DNA of 64,000 nucleotides. It comes from a virus. The stretch's first letter is position 1; each line of letters begins with the position of its first letter. Shown here piece by piece: positions 1 to 8,733 of the stretch. The stretch lies in the IMG/VR virus record IMGVR_UViG_3300030419_001484, positions 1 to 64,000 of that record; one strand, written 5' to 3'. Both the position numbers and the translations under genes were made by a program. Under the pieces are notes generated by a model, which saw only the letters and a program-made list of their open reading frames with translations, made no database searches and was not told the origin of the DNA.

Positions 1-20
1 AATAACGAGGAGAGTAGGAA

Positions 21-905
21 ATGCCTTTTCAGAAAACATTTAGAATTTTATTGGAAGAAGACAACACTGATGGGTCTATCCTAGACAGTTTCGGTGGTGC
101 AAGTTTTCTATCATTAAACGGAACAGACTCAAACACATCAAATGCTGATGCTATATTGTTGGGTGTAGACGGAACTGCCGCTGAGGGAAAACCAGGCTGG
201 TTATCAGAGAACGCAGATGGTGGTGGTGACTATGCGAAAAGAAGAGTTATCGCAACAAATAGTGGTTGGGTGTTCACGCCTGGACAACCAAACTCTGGAA
301 GTGACAACACAGGAGCACAACCAGAAGTAATTGAGTGTCACAGAAGACTAAAAGATACAATAGACGTACCAACAGGTAATCAAGTATCCATAGGAAACGG
401 AACAAGTAAAACAACTTTCTATCCAGACGGAGATACATTTACTGGAGAATCATCATCTGATTTAGGAGATGTGGTCGCATATGTTTACTTCAATGAACCA
501 ATCAATGTTCAAGGTACACCACAGTTACAGCTCAATCAAGCAACTGCATTGGGTTCAAATTTTGGAACTATAATGGATTATAGCACGACATACTCAGATG
601 AAGGTAATGGTATCATGGCATTTGCACTTCCTGCTGGAGAAGATACACAGACATCAAACGTGACTAATAATACATTAGGTCTTATCAGTTCAAGTACAAT
701 ATCACTTAACAGTGGTACAATTCAAAAAATGACAGGTGATAGAATAATATTAGAAGATGTTATAGCATCATACTCTGATAATGACACTGAAGCTGGTATC
801 ATGTTAGAGAATGAAGTTGGACATATGTTAGAAGAAGCTGGTGTAGGTATGCCTGCTGACTTAGATTTAGGACTAGATGAGAACGCAAGTTTTACAGTAT
901 CTTAG
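21..905 (+). CDS. Predicted virion structural protein, unknown function
   Basis: A 294-residue acidic protein rich in Ser, Thr, Asn and Gly, with repetitive beta-type composition and no catalytic motif I recognise. A GAGGAG ribosome-binding site lies just upstream of the ATG. Its composition and place at the head of a virion-gene run suggest a tail or decoration protein. The N-terminus contains an L-L-E tripeptide that resembles a T4 prohead-protease site, which may be coincidence. I do not recognise the family. Confidence 0.6.
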   Translation: MPFQKTFRILLEEDNTDGSILDSFGGASFLSLNGTDSNTSNADAILLGVDGTAAEGKPGWLSENADGGGDYAKRRVIATNSGWVFTPGQPNSGSDNTGAQPEVIECHRRLKDTIDVPTGNQVSIGNGTSKTTFYPDGDTFTGESSSDLGDVVAYVYFNEPINVQGTPQLQLNQATALGSNFGTIMDYSTTYSDEGNGIMAFALPAGEDTQTSNVTNNTLGLISSSTISLNSGTIQKMTGDRIILEDVIASYSDNDTEAGIMLENEVGHMLEEAGVGMPADLDLGLDENASFTVS

Positions 906-916
906 TAAATTAGTTA

Positions 917-924
917 TATAAATA
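917..924 (+). promoter_or_regulatory. T4-type late promoter TATAAATA
   Basis: Exact TATAAATA octamer in the gap after the first gene, 31 bases before the next ATG. This is the T4 late-promoter consensus recognised by gp55/gp33-modified RNA polymerase, and a gp33 homologue is encoded in this window. Confidence 0.7.
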
Positions 925-955
925 ATATTGTTAAATTAAAAACGTGAGGTGAATT

Positions 956-1168
956 ATGTTGAATGAAAATACTATAAACGAAAGAATAAAAGTTCTAGAT
1001 GGTGATATTGCAAAAGTTCAAAAAGAGTTGCAAACCTTAGAACAAAAGAAAGGAGAAACGACTGCATTGTTACACGCACTCAATGGTGCAAAACAACAAT
1101 GTAACTCGTTTCTACAACAGTTAAATAATGGTGAGCCAGATACTTCTGACTCAAGTGATGTGGAATAA
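956..1168 (+). CDS. Small coiled-coil protein
   Basis: 70 residues, with a heptad-like, charged helix from about residue 8 to 38 and an acidic Ser/Asp-rich tail. A GTGAGGTG ribosome-binding site precedes the ATG. It follows a TATAAATA late promoter and ends just before an intrinsic terminator, so it looks like a one-gene late transcript. Similar short coiled-coil proteins occur in marine T4-like phages; the function is unknown. Confidence 0.65.
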   Translation: MLNENTINERIKVLDGDIAKVQKELQTLEQKKGETTALLHALNGAKQQCNSFLQQLNNGEPDTSDSSDVE

Positions 1169-1185
1169 ATATCCACAGTAACATT

Positions 1186-1215
1186 CCCAATCACAATTAA
1201 GTGATGGGGTTTTTA
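1186..1215 (+). terminator. Intrinsic terminator
   Basis: CCCAATCAC and GTGATGGGG form a stem with one mismatch and a 6-base loop, followed by a run of five Ts. It lies immediately after the coiled-coil gene. Confidence 0.75.
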
Positions 1216-1235
1216 TTAATAGGGAGATCAGACTA

Positions 1236-1709
1236 ATGGCTGATAAAAAAATTACCGCCCTCACAGACTTGTCAACAGGTATCGCATCTGCTGACTTGTT
1301 TCATGTTGTGGACGACCCTACAGGTACACCGATAAACAAGAAAGTTTCAGTTGCAAACTTCTTGGGTAACTTACCATCAGGTGCTCCTATTGGGTTCAGT
1401 TCTGAAACAGTGACTACAGCGGCTACACTTTCAAATACAACAACTATTTCTTTCATCAGTGGTGCTGCCACAATTCTTGGTGACGGAACAGTAGACGGAC
1501 AATTAAAAATTGTTGCTGCTACTGGTGTTGGTACAACAACAGACGTTGACTTCATCGACTCTGCTGGAACAACTGCAACAGTTACATTCCAAGCAGTAGG
1601 TGAGTCAATTTCATGTATCTATGATGGTACAGGTTCTAAGTGGCACATCATTGCTTATGGTGCAACAGCTACTGGTTCTAACATCGTTGGTACACAAGAC
1701 GCTACATAA
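1236..1709 (+). CDS. Structural (fibre or decoration-like) protein
   Basis: 157 residues, low in Cys and rich in Thr, Ala, Gly and Val. The N-terminal pattern ([12 protein letters not shown]) is typical of tail-fibre or decoration proteins of marine T4-like phages. The segment around residues 85-130 ([11 protein letters not shown]) resembles the protein at 39874-40236 (A-D-G-T-A-E-G-Q-L-K-I), so the two share a structural module. The gene sits between two intrinsic terminators. Confidence 0.6.
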   Translation: MADKKITALTDLSTGIASADLFHVVDDPTGTPINKKVSVANFLGNLPSGAPIGFSSETVTTAATLSNTTTISFISGAATILGDGTVDGQLKIVAATGVGTTTDVDFIDSAGTTATVTFQAVGESISCIYDGTGSKWHIIAYGATATGSNIVGTQDAT

Positions 1710-1723
1710 TATTTTTTCTGGGT

Positions 1724-1755
1724 TGGGGGGACTTTTCCCCCCACTCTATTTTATT
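1724..1755 (+). terminator. Intrinsic terminator
   Basis: Perfect 7-bp stem TGGGGGG/CCCCCCA with a 6-base loop, followed by a T-rich stretch (CTCTATTTTATT). The U-tract is weaker than at 12678. Confidence 0.65.
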
Positions 1756-1770
1756 CGGTAAGGTAGTAAG

Positions 1771-2205
1771 ATGAGATCATTTAATAAATTTATAACAGAA
1801 GGTCGTGGCCCTCATACATCAGACCAGAGTATGGCATCTGATAGTGGTTTGAATCCATCAGAGATACAAAATCCTAAAGTCCTTAGAAGTTTAAATGCAT
1901 ATGTTGGTGCAATTGCAAATATGGAATACATTCTTCCAGAACACGCACTTAACAAATTAAGAAATAGTTTATCAAGAGTAGGTTTTTCCTTTGGTGCAAT
2001 ACCAGAGATGACAGAAGAAAGTGGTTCATTCAGTTTACCACTTACAAGATTTGGTGGTAGATTTGGTAAAGATACAAACACACCACATGATGAAGTTGTA
2101 AATGACGATGGTATATCACATATCATTGAAGGTGGGTTGGCATTAAAAATACAGTATGAGATGATGAAGAATAATTCCTGTAGGATTTTTGCAAAAATCG
2201 AGTAA
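1771..2205 (+). CDS. Conserved phage protein with capsid-targeting-like N-terminus
   Basis: 144 residues. The N-terminus M-R-S-F-N-K-F-I-T-E-G matches the pattern of T4 internal-protein capsid-targeting sequences (MKTYQEFIAE type) and contains I-T-E, which fits the T4 prohead protease rule [LIF]-x-E. The rest is Gly/Ser-rich and unrecognised. Its stop overlaps the start of the next gene by one base. It may be packaged in the head; this is inferred from the N-terminus only. Confidence 0.6.
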   Translation: MRSFNKFITEGRGPHTSDQSMASDSGLNPSEIQNPKVLRSLNAYVGAIANMEYILPEHALNKLRNSLSRVGFSFGAIPEMTEESGSFSLPLTRFGGRFGKDTNTPHDEVVNDDGISHIIEGGLALKIQYEMMKNNSCRIFAKIE

Positions 2206-2567
2206 TGTACGAAACCATTAACCCAAGTAATGTTGTTATGTATGCGATACGACATTACAATAATCCTCAATGCGAAGGTGAAAAAGAATTTGAGGATGAC
2301 CTAAAAAGATTTAAATACATCAAAAGACTTCTTAGAAAATACCACGATACAGGTATTCTCAAAGAAAGACTTCTTCTTAATCACTTAATAGTATTACATA
2401 ACGTGTTTGAAACAACACCATGTGTTACATTATTATTGTATAAAATACAAGAAGAATACTGGCCTACTCTCAAGTCATTTTTAATTTTCCTAAATAGTAT
2501 TACTGAAGATGAATTAACTCATGTTCAAGAAGATAATAACGTATTAGAGATTTTAAGGAAAGTCTAA
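2205..2567 (+). CDS. Conserved phage protein, helical, unknown
   Basis: 120 residues, predicted mostly alpha-helical, with a Tyr/Leu-rich core and no transmembrane segment. It is translationally coupled at both ends (ATG overlaps the previous stop; its stop overlaps the next ATG). Similar small helical proteins accompany virion genes in marine T4-like phages. I cannot assign a function. Confidence 0.6.
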   Translation: MYETINPSNVVMYAIRHYNNPQCEGEKEFEDDLKRFKYIKRLLRKYHDTGILKERLLLNHLIVLHNVFETTPCVTLLLYKIQEEYWPTLKSFLIFLNSITEDELTHVQEDNNVLEILRKV

Positions 2568-3181
2568 TGGGAAGAGCGATTGATTTATTTGTAACTTATA
2601 GGTTTCTCAAGTTACTTACAACACCTTTTGAAAAGACAGATGCATACAAACTAGGTATCATTGATAAAGATGGTAATCGTATTCGTCAAGAGAAATCTAC
2701 GAAACCAGCAGTCGCACTTGCGACTTCTGAGTTAAAGAACGCATACACAATCCTCCACAAATTAGTATTCAATATAAAGAAATTATTTGCAAAGGTGCCT
2801 GGTCTTAGGACAAAGGTTGGTACTTATGCAGCCGCACTTTTTTTACTCAAGGATACATTCAAAGAATCAGTTGATGACCCACATATGTTTGAGAAAGAGT
2901 TTGTCAAATACCTCAAGGAAAACGATATAGAGTTTGATGATAGTATATCAGAGGAGGTTATTGGGTTTGGAGAGATACTACCCAAAGGAGAGTACGTTCT
3001 AGTCAATGATATACTAAATAAAGAAGAAGAAGAGTTATCTGCGAAGAAAGGTGATAAGGTTGTCGCATTTGATGACGAACCACCGATTGACACAGTTTTG
3101 GGTGTTGAGATTTTTCCTGTTGTTCATGCACAGTCCCAAGAAAAAATATATGTAAGTTTAGAGGATATTAAAGATGTCTAA
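2567..3181 (+). CDS. Conserved phage protein, unknown
   Basis: 204 residues. The first half is basic and helical; the second half is acidic with Gly/Val-rich beta-like segments (about 130-200). There are no recognisable catalytic motifs. It overlaps the next gene by 8 bases, in line with an operon of virion-associated proteins. Confidence 0.6.
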   Translation: MGRAIDLFVTYRFLKLLTTPFEKTDAYKLGIIDKDGNRIRQEKSTKPAVALATSELKNAYTILHKLVFNIKKLFAKVPGLRTKVGTYAAALFLLKDTFKESVDDPHMFEKEFVKYLKENDIEFDDSISEEVIGFGEILPKGEYVLVNDILNKEEEELSAKKGDKVVAFDDEPPIDTVLGVEIFPVVHAQSQEKIYVSLEDIKDV

Positions 3182-3716
3182 ATGGAAAGATTTAAAAACC
3201 TACACAGAGGTAAACCCATACACAGGAGCACCAGTAGATGAAGATGCACCAGCAAATGCAACTGGTGTCAATGTTGCTGGTACTGGTGATGACTCATCAG
3301 TTGTAGTTGTAAAGAAGAAAAAGAAAACACTCATAGATGCACGTTCTAAAAGTTACAAAGAACATAGAGCAAAACTTATGAAAGCTCGCGAACAAAGAGA
3401 AAAAAGAAAAAGTAAACTTGCACAGAAGATTGAAGATAAGAATGAATCTTTTACAAGAGAGAGTCATTTAGAAGAAGAAAGGGCAAGTAGTTATATATTA
3501 TCTACTTTGAGAGATATAGTCAAAAACAAATCTGCAAAGAGTATGAAGTTCAAAGATGGTTCTATGAAAGTAGACATGACTACTGCGAACATGATGTTAC
3601 AAGTCCTAGATAAAATAAACCCAATGAACAAAAAGAAAGTCATGGGTATTTTAGATAAAGGTGGTAAAGGTGACTTCATGAAAGTTCACAATGTGGTCAT
3701 GAAAGCATTAGGATAA
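3174..3716 (+). CDS. Lys-rich virion-associated candidate
   Basis: 180 residues with three zones: an Ala/Gly/Thr-rich N-terminus, a run of lysines near residue 50 followed by a strongly basic helix (about 55-95), and a Met/Lys-rich C-terminus. The charge pattern suits a DNA- or scaffold-associated internal head protein, but no family was recognised. It sits in the cluster with capsid-targeting-like N-termini. Confidence 0.55.
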   Translation: MSKWKDLKTYTEVNPYTGAPVDEDAPANATGVNVAGTGDDSSVVVVKKKKKTLIDARSKSYKEHRAKLMKAREQREKRKSKLAQKIEDKNESFTRESHLEEERASSYILSTLRDIVKNKSAKSMKFKDGSMKVDMTTANMMLQVLDKINPMNKKKVMGILDKGGKGDFMKVHNVVMKALG

Positions 3717-3719
3717 TGC

Positions 3720-5186
3720 ATGAAAACTTTCAAGGAATATGTAACTAAGGATATCACTAATCCTTACAATCAATATGGTCGTGGAAGTGGTTTACTAGGG
3801 CCAGGTATGGGTCAGTATGACCCCATTGCAGACCTCAACGCACAATCAGAAAAAGAAGTAAAGAAATCTGACTTAGACCAGATTGAGAAGTATGCAGATA
3901 GATTGTTTGCATCTTTGGATATTGATGTAGAATTTACTAGACACTTCCTTGACAGAGTAAATGATGAGAGAAATGTAAAACAAATAACTCCCTCAGAACT
4001 CACAAGACTTTTCAAACAGACATATAAGAAACATGGTAAGACCATTGCAAGACTAGGGCCTGATGCACAAGCAGTTCTTACTGATATGAAAACAGATATC
4101 AATATGCCCTTTGTTCTTAATCTAAAAGGTGGTGAGTTGGAACTTGTCGCAAAGACTGTGATGAGAAAGAAAAACTTCAAGACTCCAAATCGTAAACTTG
4201 CGTTTGAGGAAATAAGTGAGGGTAGAGCAAAGAAAGCAGTTGCTGGTGGTAAGGTTCAGAAACTTGTGACTGCACATGGAATTGGATATAAGGGTAAAAA
4301 GTATAAAGAAATAGATATGGAGTTAGTAAAGATTGATAACTCTAGTGAAATGGTTACATTTAATATTATTCACCCAAAAGAAATATTTGGTAATGAAATT
4401 AAAATCCCATTTAGAACTCTGAGAAGAGGCCCGTTCATGGCGACTGATACCTCAAAGATAAATGAGGGAACATATTTCACAAGAACTAGATCAAATAAAT
4501 CTAGAGGTCAGATTATGAAAAAACAACTAAGACCTAAGATAGAACCTTTGATGAAAGATATTGGTTTTAAAAGAGGTAGTTACAAAATGGAGCCCAATGC
4601 AAGTGCAAACAATTTAATTATTACTGTGAATAAATCAGATTTGGATAGAGTTAAAAAAGCACTTAAACCACTTGGATTACCAAATATAGTACAAGTAGTG
4701 TCAGAGGGTAGAAAGACAATCAAGGTTGGTGAAGATGCATTGTTAGGAGATGGTAGTCCACACTACGCACTTGTATCAGACAGGGAAGTTATCGCAACAG
4801 GAACTAAACAGGAGATGTTAGAACTAAGTGATAAGGTACATGGTAGAGTATGGTTAACAAAATCTAATGTAGGTGATATAGTAGAACAATCAAATCCCAG
4901 AATACCTAGAAAGAAAGGTCAACCAGCAAAATCTAAGAAACATTCAGACTTATATACAGATGAAGACCCTGTGGGAACAATACATGGATTAGGTTTTAAA
5001 GATGTTGAAACTGCAAGAGCAAGTGTCAAGAAGATAGAAAATTCTGATAGAACACACGCACACAAGATACAAGCCGCAGTTGCAATGGAACAACGTGCAA
5101 AAGAAATGGGTAAGTCAGCAGAAGCAAACATATATCGTGCATATATTAATAAGATGAAAAAGAAAACTAAGGAGATGCGATCATGA
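3720..5186 (+). CDS. Large basic protein, candidate internal virion protein
   Basis: 488 residues, Lys-rich throughout. The N-terminus M-K-T-F-K-E-Y-V-T-K-D resembles the T4 capsid-targeting signal but lacks a clear [LIF]-x-E cleavage tripeptide. The middle part (about 165-320) has SH3-like beta character and the C-terminus is a basic helix. The stop overlaps the next start by four bases. It is likely virion-associated with unknown activity. Confidence 0.55.
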   Translation: MKTFKEYVTKDITNPYNQYGRGSGLLGPGMGQYDPIADLNAQSEKEVKKSDLDQIEKYADRLFASLDIDVEFTRHFLDRVNDERNVKQITPSELTRLFKQTYKKHGKTIARLGPDAQAVLTDMKTDINMPFVLNLKGGELELVAKTVMRKKNFKTPNRKLAFEEISEGRAKKAVAGGKVQKLVTAHGIGYKGKKYKEIDMELVKIDNSSEMVTFNIIHPKEIFGNEIKIPFRTLRRGPFMATDTSKINEGTYFTRTRSNKSRGQIMKKQLRPKIEPLMKDIGFKRGSYKMEPNASANNLIITVNKSDLDRVKKALKPLGLPNIVQVVSEGRKTIKVGEDALLGDGSPHYALVSDREVIATGTKQEMLELSDKVHGRVWLTKSNVGDIVEQSNPRIPRKKGQPAKSKKHSDLYTDEDPVGTIHGLGFKDVETARASVKKIENSDRTHAHKIQAAVAMEQRAKEMGKSAEANIYRAYINKMKKKTKEMRS

Positions 5187-5635
5187 AATCATTTAGTGAA
5201 TTATACGAAAGTCTGTGGGCAAACATCCACAAGAAAAGACAAAGAATAAAACAAGGTTCTGGTGAGAAGATGAGAAAAGTTGGTGACAAGGGTGCACCTA
5301 CACGAGCGCAGATGAAACGTGCAAAAGGTGAACAGATGTATGATAGAGTCGGTAATGTAAAAATAATGAAACCTATACTGGTAAAACCAAAACCACTGGG
5401 TACTCCACCAAAGTTAGGTGGTCAAACTAAAAGAGGTTACAAGGTTATTGCAAGACCACCCAGATTACCAGAGAGTGAAGTCCAAGATACAAAAGATAAT
5501 CATAGAAGACAAAATCAAGCACGAAGACAAAAACAACAACAAGAATTAGAAACAGCTGCACGAATAGATGCACGAAACAAACAAAGAGAACAAGAAAAGA
5601 AAGAACGAAATAAACAACGACAAACAAAAACATAG
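5183..5635 (+). CDS. Highly basic protein with capsid-targeting-like N-terminus
   Basis: 150 residues, extremely rich in Lys, Arg and Gln, with a low-complexity C-terminal helix of about 50 residues. The N-terminus M-K-S-F-S-E-L-Y-E-S carries L-Y-E, a fit to the T4 prohead protease consensus. Together these suggest a packaged DNA-binding protein, by analogy with T4 internal proteins. No homologue was recognised. Confidence 0.55.
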   Translation: MKSFSELYESLWANIHKKRQRIKQGSGEKMRKVGDKGAPTRAQMKRAKGEQMYDRVGNVKIMKPILVKPKPLGTPPKLGGQTKRGYKVIARPPRLPESEVQDTKDNHRRQNQARRQKQQQELETAARIDARNKQREQEKKERNKQRQTKT

Positions 5636-5699
5636 TCAAGCAATCAAAACTACAAATCTAATACCTAGAGCCGATGGCACTAAGAGGAAATCCCCCAAG

Positions 5700-5707
5700 T
5701 ATAAATA
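5700..5707 (+). promoter_or_regulatory. T4-type late promoter TATAAATA
   Basis: Exact TATAAATA in the 120-bp gap before a run of small membrane-protein genes; the first ATG lies 50 bases downstream. Confidence 0.7.
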
Positions 5708-5756
5708 ATAGACCACCAATAAAGGTAGGGCGACCCATAAGGACAAGGAGATATAT

Positions 5757-5930
5757 ATGTTAACTTGGCTTAAAAATAGGATGATTGAAATACATAACTG
5801 GGGCGGTGTCGGTATGATCGCAGTCGGAGTTATGATACTAATGGGATCATCTTTCATAGATTGGGTAGCGTATGCGACTATCGCTTACGGACTATACTCC
5901 ATATGGCATGGTATGGTGAGAGGAGAATAG
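5757..5930 (+). CDS. Small membrane protein
   Basis: 57 residues. A hydrophobic stretch around residues 18-31 and a second around 35-50 predict two membrane passes. An AAGGAG ribosome-binding site lies 6 bases before the ATG. First gene of a late operon leading to the spanin-like pair. Function unknown. Confidence 0.6.
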   Translation: MLTWLKNRMIEIHNWGGVGMIAVGVMILMGSSFIDWVAYATIAYGLYSIWHGMVRGE

Positions 5931-5931
5931 T

Positions 5932-6165
5932 ATGACTATTATTGAAACAAACTTTGGTACTAGAATAGACCCTCATAGAGTTGCACTTGGTTCTGCAACC
6001 AACGTAACTAAACAGGGTGCATTCTATGTGTTCTCTCTTAGAGTCGATACAGACGATGTAAGAGAATACTCTTTTAGTAATCGTGACAGAGCTGTTGCGA
6101 TGAGGAGTGTACTTATTTCTCACTTGAGAGAAAAAGTTAGATTCGAAAACAGGAAGAGAGCATAA
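5932..6165 (+). CDS. Hypothetical small phage protein
   Basis: 77 residues, soluble, mixed alpha/beta, Arg-rich at the C-terminus. Two bases separate it from the upstream membrane protein, and it overlaps the next start by one base. Its function is not recognised. Confidence 0.6.
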   Translation: MTIIETNFGTRIDPHRVALGSATNVTKQGAFYVFSLRVDTDDVREYSFSNRDRAVAMRSVLISHLREKVRFENRKRA

Positions 6166-6383
6166 TGGAAGAAAACGAAATCATGATCGAACAAACCATT
6201 GGTGAAGTTGGAAGTAAAACTATTAACATTGGAACTGGTGGTGGAGGCATGAGTGATGTTGAAGCAGGGATAGAGTTTATCTATCATATGCGTGAACACA
6301 TACTTGATATTGGTGTCGCAACGATTTATGGTCTTGTTGTTTATGCACTCGTACTCTGGATTACTAAAAAGATCAAAGGGTAA
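6165..6383 (+). CDS. Small single-pass membrane protein
   Basis: 72 residues. The N-terminal 40 residues are soluble and Gly-rich; one transmembrane helix covers about residues 48-66 and ends in K-K-I-K. It is coupled to the spanin-like gene that follows. A role in lysis is possible from context, but no holin family was recognised. Confidence 0.55.
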   Translation: MEENEIMIEQTIGEVGSKTINIGTGGGGMSDVEAGIEFIYHMREHILDIGVATIYGLVVYALVLWITKKIKG

Positions 6384-6754
6384 TGTTTAAAACCTATATC
6401 ATAATTGCAGTTGTGGGGTCGATGGTTGCGACTGTCGGTCTTCTATACTACAGGGATACACAGAAACGCATATCGGCCTTACAACAAAATAACGCAAAGT
6501 TAGAAGTTGCAGTACAGTCTAAAGAGGCTGCACTTAACGAGATGACTGATAACTTTGAGAAACAAGCAAGATTAAATAAAGAACTCTCAGGCAAACTTGA
6601 AGATGCAGAAAAATACCAAGACGATTTGAGATCTAAGTTACAGAAACACGACTTAACTCGACTCAGTATTGGTAAGCCTGGAATGATGGAGAAAAGGATA
6701 AATGATGATACTAAGAAACTCTTTAGTGATTTTGAGTCTATTACTGCTAAGTAA
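6383..6754 (+). CDS. Candidate inner-membrane spanin (Rz-like)
   Basis: 123 residues: one N-terminal transmembrane helix (about 4-22) followed by a long periplasmic coiled coil (about 28-95). This is the architecture of i-spanins. The next gene is a short lipoprotein whose start lies inside this gene in another frame, the typical Rz/Rz1 overlap. No family-specific residues are conserved in spanins, so the call rests on architecture and context. Confidence 0.5.
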   Translation: MFKTYIIIAVVGSMVATVGLLYYRDTQKRISALQQNNAKLEVAVQSKEAALNEMTDNFEKQARLNKELSGKLEDAEKYQDDLRSKLQKHDLTRLSIGKPGMMEKRINDDTKKLFSDFESITAK

Positions 6755-7082
6755 CTGTTCAACCCCAGAAGGAAAAGTAGTTACAGTAACACAAGTAATA
6801 AAACCAAAAATCGCAGTAGTTGATAGACCCAAACCTTTGTCTATGACAAACCTAGATTGGTATGTTGTCACAGAAAAAAACTATGCAGAGTTTATTGAAC
6901 GATTTACAAAAGAAAATGGTGACTATGTTTTTTATGTAATAAGTGTTCGTGATTTCCAAAGACTAGCGTTAAACATGGCAGATATCAAAAGATATCTTGA
7001 ACAACAAAAAGAAATCATCCTTTACTATGAAAAGTCTGTAACAGAAGACCCAGAAATAGTAGAGGAAGATTTAGATGGCTAA
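6702..7082 (+). CDS. Candidate outer-membrane spanin-like lipoprotein
   Basis: 126 residues with a type II signal peptide (hydrophobic residues 5-16, then L-L-S-N-C-S). It overlaps the upstream coiled-coil membrane gene by 53 bases in a different frame. This suits an o-spanin, although it is longer than most. The body (about 45-110) is well folded and similar in type to conserved proteins of marine T4-like phages, so another lipoprotein role is possible. Confidence 0.5.
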   Translation: MMILRNSLVILSLLLLSNCSTPEGKVVTVTQVIKPKIAVVDRPKPLSMTNLDWYVVTEKNYAEFIERFTKENGDYVFYVISVRDFQRLALNMADIKRYLEQQKEIILYYEKSVTEDPEIVEEDLDG

Positions 7083-7215
7083 GAAAAGTTTTACAACAGT
7101 CGCAGTTCATGAACCGACAATCAAAGGTACTTCACAAGGAAAGAAACCTATCACTTCAACTATGAATAAACATAAGAGAAGAAGTTATAAAAAGTACAGA
7201 GGACAAGGGAGATAA
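7075..7215 (+). CDS. Small basic conserved phage protein
   Basis: 46 residues, very basic, with a C-terminal stretch K-H-K-R-R-S-Y-K-K-Y-R-G-Q-G-R. The pattern (M-A-K-K-S-F then H-E-P then N-K-H-K-R-R) recalls short basic proteins of cyanophages. It overlaps the preceding stop by 8 bases and stops 3 bases before the lipase gene. Nucleic-acid binding is plausible but unproven. Confidence 0.6.
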   Translation: MAKKSFTTVAVHEPTIKGTSQGKKPITSTMNKHKRRSYKKYRGQGR

Positions 7216-7218
7216 GTC

Positions 7219-7980
7219 ATGGCTCAAAAAATGACAGAACAAAATAAACCCTTTGTTATGGCAACTTTGTCTGGTGTTGCATATAAACAACCAGAGGAAG
7301 CAAAAGAAACTTTTGAACAGTATAGATTTTTAGATCATGTGTTTATTGACAGAGATGGTGCTCAATGTTATCTTATCTGGAATGATGATGATGCAGTAGT
7401 GATATTTAGAGGAACAGAACCTAACCAATGGTCAGATGTAAAAGCAGACCTAAAGACATTTAAAAAAATGGGTATGTACAAAGATGGTTATGTTCATGGT
7501 GGATTTCAAGGAGAGATTGATAAGGTGTGGGATGAACTGGACACTCATTTAAGCGTACTGGAAGATAGAAAAATTCATGTGACAGGACATTCTCTGGGAG
7601 CCGCAATGGCAACCATATGTGCAAAAAGACTTTCAGAGGAATATGAAAATATACATTGTTTATATACCTTTGGTTCTCCAAGAGTGGGTAATCGAAAATG
7701 GTGTAAATCACACAAAGTAAAACACTATCGTTTTCAAAACAATAACGACATGGTTTGCAAAGTTCCATTTTGGATGATGGGTTTTAGACATCATGGAACA
7801 AACGTATATATGAACTACAAAGGTAGAGTAGTAAAGTATAGATGGTGGAGAAGAATGATTGACAGTATGCGTGGACGATTGAGAGCATTACTGAAGTTTC
7901 AATTATTTGATGGTATCTATGACCACGATATTTCTGCATATACAAATAGGTTAAAAGATGTGGTTTTGGATAGTAAGTAG
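7219..7980 (+). CDS. Lipase class 3 family alpha/beta-hydrolase
   Basis: 253 residues. The nucleophile elbow G-H-S-L-G places the catalytic Ser at about residue 125, in the fungal-type lipase (class 3) fold. F-R-G-T-E-P near residue 63 matches the oxyanion region of that family. Candidate triad partners are the Asp in N-N-N-D-M-V and the His in D-H-D-I-S. The Trp/Arg-rich region at 208-225 could contact membrane. It lies beside the spanin-like pair, so membrane or lipid degradation at lysis is a reasonable inference. Confidence 0.75.
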   Translation: MAQKMTEQNKPFVMATLSGVAYKQPEEAKETFEQYRFLDHVFIDRDGAQCYLIWNDDDAVVIFRGTEPNQWSDVKADLKTFKKMGMYKDGYVHGGFQGEIDKVWDELDTHLSVLEDRKIHVTGHSLGAAMATICAKRLSEEYENIHCLYTFGSPRVGNRKWCKSHKVKHYRFQNNNDMVCKVPFWMMGFRHHGTNVYMNYKGRVVKYRWWRRMIDSMRGRLRALLKFQLFDGIYDHDISAYTNRLKDVVLDSK

Positions 7981-8233
7981 TATCGCTGGAAGTATACTTG
8001 GGAGTGCAACTAATTCGTGGTTTGAAAAAACTGCGTTGGGTAAATGGTTCTACAAAAAAGTTGAAAACATTTACAACTGGGCTGCAAAAAGGTATGGGTT
8101 TGAGGTCTTGAAGTCAGAGGATAAATGGAGAAAAAAATATCCTAATATTGCAAAGAAGATTGATGACTTAGAAAAACAAGTCAAAGAAATGACAAAGGTG
8201 ACTGACAAAAATAGACCAATAAAAAAAGATTGA
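7958..8233 (+). CDS. Small membrane-anchored protein
   Basis: 91 residues with a hydrophobic N-terminus (residues 2-17) and a charged helical C-terminal half that looks coiled-coil. It overlaps the lipase gene by 23 bases. Unknown function. Confidence 0.5.
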   Translation: MWFWIVSSIAGSILGSATNSWFEKTALGKWFYKKVENIYNWAAKRYGFEVLKSEDKWRKKYPNIAKKIDDLEKQVKEMTKVTDKNRPIKKD

Positions 8234-8238
8234 CATCA

Positions 8239-8246
8239 TATAAATA
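8239..8246 (+). promoter_or_regulatory. T4-type late promoter TATAAATA
   Basis: Exact TATAAATA between two genes, 20 bases before the next ATG. Confidence 0.65.
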
Positions 8247-8266
8247 TTAATTAGTAAGGAAGTAAA

Positions 8267-8701
8267 ATGTCAGAACCTAATCTATTTTCTAAACACGATA
8301 TGTATACCCAAATAGAACTTCTCAAGAAAGAGGTTTCAGATATGAAAGGTATATATCAACGACTCGATACTGCAATAGTCAAGATTGGTGATGTGTCTAA
8401 CTCTATCAATCGTATGTTAGCAGTACACGAAGAAAAAATATCTCAACAAGAAGAAGTATTGATACGTTCAGATGCAGAGTTTTCTGCAAATGTAAAAGAG
8501 TTGCATTCTCGTATTACAACTAATACAAAAGAGATGATGGCTCTAATGTCAGAACAACACAAAGAACAAACTGATGCAATGACAAAACTCAAAACAGAAC
8601 TACAGAGCAGAGTAGGAGTTCTGGAAAAATGGAGATGGTTAATAATCGGTGGTTCTATAGTTGTTGGATTTATCGCACAGAAAATGATAATTTTGTCTTG
8701 A
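8267..8701 (+). CDS. Coiled-coil protein with C-terminal membrane anchor
   Basis: 144 residues: long coiled coil (about 12-110), then W-R-W and a C-terminal transmembrane helix (about 124-143). It is preceded by an AAGGAAG ribosome-binding site and a late promoter. Tail-anchored topology would leave the coiled coil in the cytoplasm. Unknown function. Confidence 0.6.
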   Translation: MSEPNLFSKHDMYTQIELLKKEVSDMKGIYQRLDTAIVKIGDVSNSINRMLAVHEEKISQQEEVLIRSDAEFSANVKELHSRITTNTKEMMALMSEQHKEQTDAMTKLKTELQSRVGVLEKWRWLIIGGSIVVGFIAQKMIILS

Positions 8702-8726
8702 CAAACCAGTAATACTTGTGTATTAT
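8698..8726 (+). promoter_or_regulatory. Sigma70-like early promoter for primase
   Basis: TTGACA (8698-8703), 17-base spacer, TATTAT (8721-8726). The expected start near 8733 abuts the ATG at 8734, so the primase message may be leaderless. This promoter lacks the ACGAATCA spacer motif found in others. Confidence 0.6.
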
Positions 8727-8733
8727 GGTTTCT